Origin: Psilocybe azurescens
Lineage: Eukaryota; Basidiomycota; Agaricomycetes; Agaricales; Agrocybaceae
Reading direction: 5' to 3'
Assembly (NCBI GenBank): GCA_023853785.1
Contig: JAJIRX010000787.1
Span: forward strand, 104,630 to 168,629
DNA length: 64,000 nt
Part shown: positions 62,172-64,000 of the stretch, piece after piece
How positions within the stretch are numbered: position 1 is the stretch's first letter
How the letters are laid out: each line of letters starts with the position of its first letter
Position numbers and translations under genes: made by a program
The notes under the pieces: model-generated
Seen by the model: the letters and a program-made list of their open reading frames with translations, nothing else
Database searches by the model: none
Told to the model about the DNA's origin: nothing

Positions 62172-62736
62172 CTATTCGTGGTGTTCTCCACCAAGAGCAA
62201 GATGTCCGGCCTTGCTGTTTTGCCACTCGTCGTAGCCTTTGGCCCATGTGTAGACGCCATACCCTGCAATTGTATAAACCTGTCAGAAGCGAGTATAGTA
62301 TAATTTGGAGACAAAAGACCCGACCTAGGGCGATGGGGATTCCGAAGAAGAGGATCTCGCCAGAGAGGCGACGATATCCATTGAATAGGTAGGATCGTAG
62401 GAAGTGGGGAGCAGCCTTGGTCTGGTAAGGGGAAATGGCTGCAAGTTTGGTTCCTAGCGTTAGAAGATATAGATGTCACTCGAACTGACGCGACGCACCG
62501 TATGTTACGACGCCTTTTTGTTTCATGCCAGTCTGGTCACCCCACCACAAGCTCTGTTACCCAAGAAGACAACAACATAAGTTTCTGCTCGAAAGTCCGC
62601 TAAAATAAGATGAAGGTGCTCACGTAGGCCTTGCCTGTGGGTGACAATAGTGCATTAGCTGCCATTCACCGATGTCATTGAAGACCAAATACTCACCTCC
62701 TGGCATACCAGAGCTTCTCGGAAGTGTGGGCCTCAT
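62172..62736 (-). CDS. QCR8: Cytochrome bc1 complex subunit 8
   Basis: The small ubiquinone-binding subunit of mitochondrial complex III. Five exons: 62697-62736, 62624-62634 (11 nt), 62499-62553, 62325-62453 and 62172-62263. They join without a break into MRPTLPRSSGMPGGKAY, SLWWGDQTGMKQKGVVTYG, APHFLRSYLFNGYRRLSGEI, one membrane helix (LFFGIPIALGYGVYTWAKGY) and EWQNSKAGHLALGGEHHE. The WWGDQ.GMKQKGV and YLFNGYRRLSGE blocks are diagnostic. Length is about 108 residues, normal for the family. It is divergent from OST4, with 259 bp between the start codons. Confidence 0.95.
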
Positions 62737-62995
62737 ACTGGGCTAGTGTATAGGAGAATAAGTGAAGAGTTGAAGAATTGTGTTCGGTGTTGAGCTCGCA
62801 ATCCGTTCTGGTCCGTCGAGGACAAACAAAGGACAAACAAGCCACGACCACTGCGGGGTTCCACCTCATCACACTCTTAACTCACACCAAACTCACTCAC
62901 ACACTCCCTTCAAAAGCACCACATCGTGAATTTGGGTTCGTTTATCCAGCGTTAACTTAATATTGATCATTGGTTTCATAGGACCCGCTCTGGTC
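62737..62995. promoter_or_regulatory. Short bidirectional promoter, QCR8 and OST4
   Basis: 259 bp between two outward start codons; both are housekeeping genes. No motif assigned. Confidence 0.5.
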
Positions 62996-63121
62996 ATGAT
63001 TTCGAATGAGACTCTTCTGACACTGGCCAATTCGCTCGGCGTTTTTGCAATGATCACGGTGGTTGGATACCATATGGTGGCCGTGAACGCTAAATATCTC
63101 GAGCAACACAAATCTCACTAG
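62996..63121 (+). CDS. OST4: Oligosaccharyltransferase subunit OST4
   Basis: A 41-residue ORF, easily missed by length filters. The sequence MISNETLLTLANSLGVFAMI, followed by TVVGYHMVAVNAKYLEQHKSH, matches the OST4 layout. That layout is a few residues in the ER lumen, one membrane helix starting near LxxxANxLG, the YH-x-VAVN exit motif, and a short charged tail. OST4 stabilises the catalytic STT3 subunit of the N-glycosylation complex. A single exon here carries the whole protein, ending at TAG 63119-63121. Length agrees with yeast and human OST4 (36-37 residues). Confidence 0.9.
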   Translation: MISNETLLTLANSLGVFAMITVVGYHMVAVNAKYLEQHKSH

Positions 63122-63286
63122 GTCAACTGCGGTTGTACTTTTAGACACAGGCTGGTTCGTCGTCTTCTTTCCGTAACCTAGCCTATTTTGTTCCAGTTGC
63201 TTACATTTTCGTCACAAAGGACTGTAACATTCATTATACGCAATAATACCCTTCGAAGTTTATTTTCTCTACAAACAAACTCTATA

Positions 63287-63997
63287 CTATAGGGCGACCG
63301 ACTGCTCTACTCTTTGATCAAGTTCTTCGAGTTTCTGTCTGACAGACTTGTTCCAGTCTTCCCAAGCTGATCTGGACCGATCAATAGAAATGTTTTGTAA
63401 GATCTCTAGGTGCCCCTTCACGCTCTCCAATCTCTGAATATCTATCTGGTGCTTGGGGTTCTCTCGACTAGAGCGGAACCACACATTCTGGACGTAGACG
63501 TCACTTACACGACTCAAAAGCATGTCTGACAGTATGCCATCCGGAAGATCTTCCACCGCGTCGTCGTTGACTGAAAACATCTCCAAACTGGGACAGAGCA
63601 AATTTTGATTCTGCGGGAACTTGGTGAGCTCCTTCATCAAATCGCACGTCAGTGGCTGAGGATTCTGGGAAGTGTCTCCGTGGATTTTGAGGATGCGCAG
63701 TTCAGGTGTGTGTTGGAGAATTTCGTAGAGCTCCCGATCCGTCATCCTAACCATAAACATCTCCAATGCCTCCAGTGTGCATTGTGATACACGAAGAAAG
63801 TTTAGGAAGGACTGATTTTGCCAGTTATCGTCGCATTCGATATTGAGGTGATGAAGAACTGGGGCTTGAAGGCTATCAAACAATCTGCAGAGGTATGTTG
63901 GCTTTGATGAAGCGTGGTCCTCGTAGTTGACAGCTAGGTTTAACCTCTCTAGTAATGGAGTGAGGATGGGTCTAGGAAATATCCGGCCCTGTAACAT
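63287..63997 (-). CDS. F-box/LRR-type protein, C-terminal part, runs off the window
   Basis: A 236-codon open frame continuing beyond the end of the window. It has regularly spaced leucine-rich elements: LTPLLERLNLAVNYED, APVLHHLNIECDDNW, LRVSQCTLEALEMFMVRMTD, LQHTPELRILKIHGD and LLCPSLEMFSVNDDAVEDL. It ends with a charged helical tail (WEDWNKSVRQKLEELDQRVE) at the stop near 63287. This is the usual shape of the large mushroom F-box-like families, which are thought to be substrate receptors of SCF ubiquitin ligases. The F-box itself would lie outside the window. Confidence 0.75.
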   Translation of the reverse strand: MLQGRIFPRPILTPLLERLNLAVNYEDHASSKPTYLCRLFDSLQAPVLHHLNIECDDNWQNQSFLNFLRVSQCTLEALEMFMVRMTDRELYEILQHTPELRILKIHGDTSQNPQPLTCDLMKELTKFPQNQNLLCPSLEMFSVNDDAVEDLPDGILSDMLLSRVSDVYVQNVWFRSSRENPKHQIDIQRLESVKGHLEILQNISIDRSRSAWEDWNKSVRQKLEELDQRVEQSVAL

Positions 63998-64000
63998 TCG

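Noticed and set aside
1..64000. Transposons, retroelements, CRISPR, rRNA or tRNA genes
   Set aside because: No transposase, reverse transcriptase, long terminal repeats, repeat-spacer arrays or convincing cloverleaf seen by eye; a tRNA scan would be needed to exclude an isolated tRNA.

Overview
The window is nuclear DNA from a mushroom-forming basidiomycete, most likely an Agaricomycete (inference). The gene bodies carry many short GT..AG introns of roughly 45-70 nt, and genes lie close together on both strands. The content fits: a GH7 cellobiohydrolase with a fungal CBM1, P450s, F-box/LRR-type genes, and an EF-hand plus ZZ protein of a kind I associate with mushrooms. I see no ribosomal RNA, CRISPR, virus or clear transposon, and no tRNA that I could support.

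Layout. 1-467: C-terminal exons of a NADPH oxidase (+). 1.1-6.0 kb: a doubtful F-box-like ORF, an HSL-type esterase (-) and a TMEM242-like membrane protein (+). 6.9-8.6 kb: secreted GH7 cellulase (+). 9.1-12.7 kb: TPR protein with a Fungal_N-like N-terminus (-). 13.3-14.1 kb: Hikeshi/OPI10 (+). 14.3-17.6 kb: a P450 gene and, downstream of it, a decayed copy of its last exons (-). 18.0-20.2 kb: biotin-protein ligase (+). 20.5-24.0 kb: Argonaute (-). 24.7-25.6 kb: four-TM protein (+). 26-37 kb: three ketopantoate-reductase paralogues (-), with a long EF-hand/ZZ gene (+) between the second and third. 37.6-42.8 kb: two tandem MFS transporters (-). 43.8-44.4 kb: small secreted protein (-). 45.0-47.2 kb: M20 peptidase/amidohydrolase (-). 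47.4-50.6 kb: Upf1-like SF1 helicase (+). 50.9-54.0 kb: P-loop ATPase (-). 55.3-57.4 kb: RING protein with a very acidic tail (-). 58.1-60.0 kb: TPT-family sugar-phosphate transporter (-). 61.3 kb: 60-residue cysteine-rich secreted peptide (+). 62.2-63.1 kb: complex III subunit QCR8 (-) and the tiny oligosaccharyltransferase subunit OST4 (+). 63.3 kb to the end: F-box/LRR-type protein (-).

Most genes are unrelated housekeeping or accessory functions. The one block that looks like a functional group is the 26-43 kb array: three 2-ketoacid reductases of the PanE type and two MFS carriers of the family that includes pantothenate, nicotinate and allantoate permeases. All five are on the minus strand and appear to come from local duplications.

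A window-wide feature affects how every gene should be read. About 25 single-base frame breaks interrupt otherwise well-conserved coding sequence in about a dozen genes, most of them in homopolymer runs. This looks more like uncorrected long-read sequencing error than mass pseudogene formation. Genes with breaks are therefore listed as CDS with the break positions given. Exon ends quoted are my own reading of splice sites.
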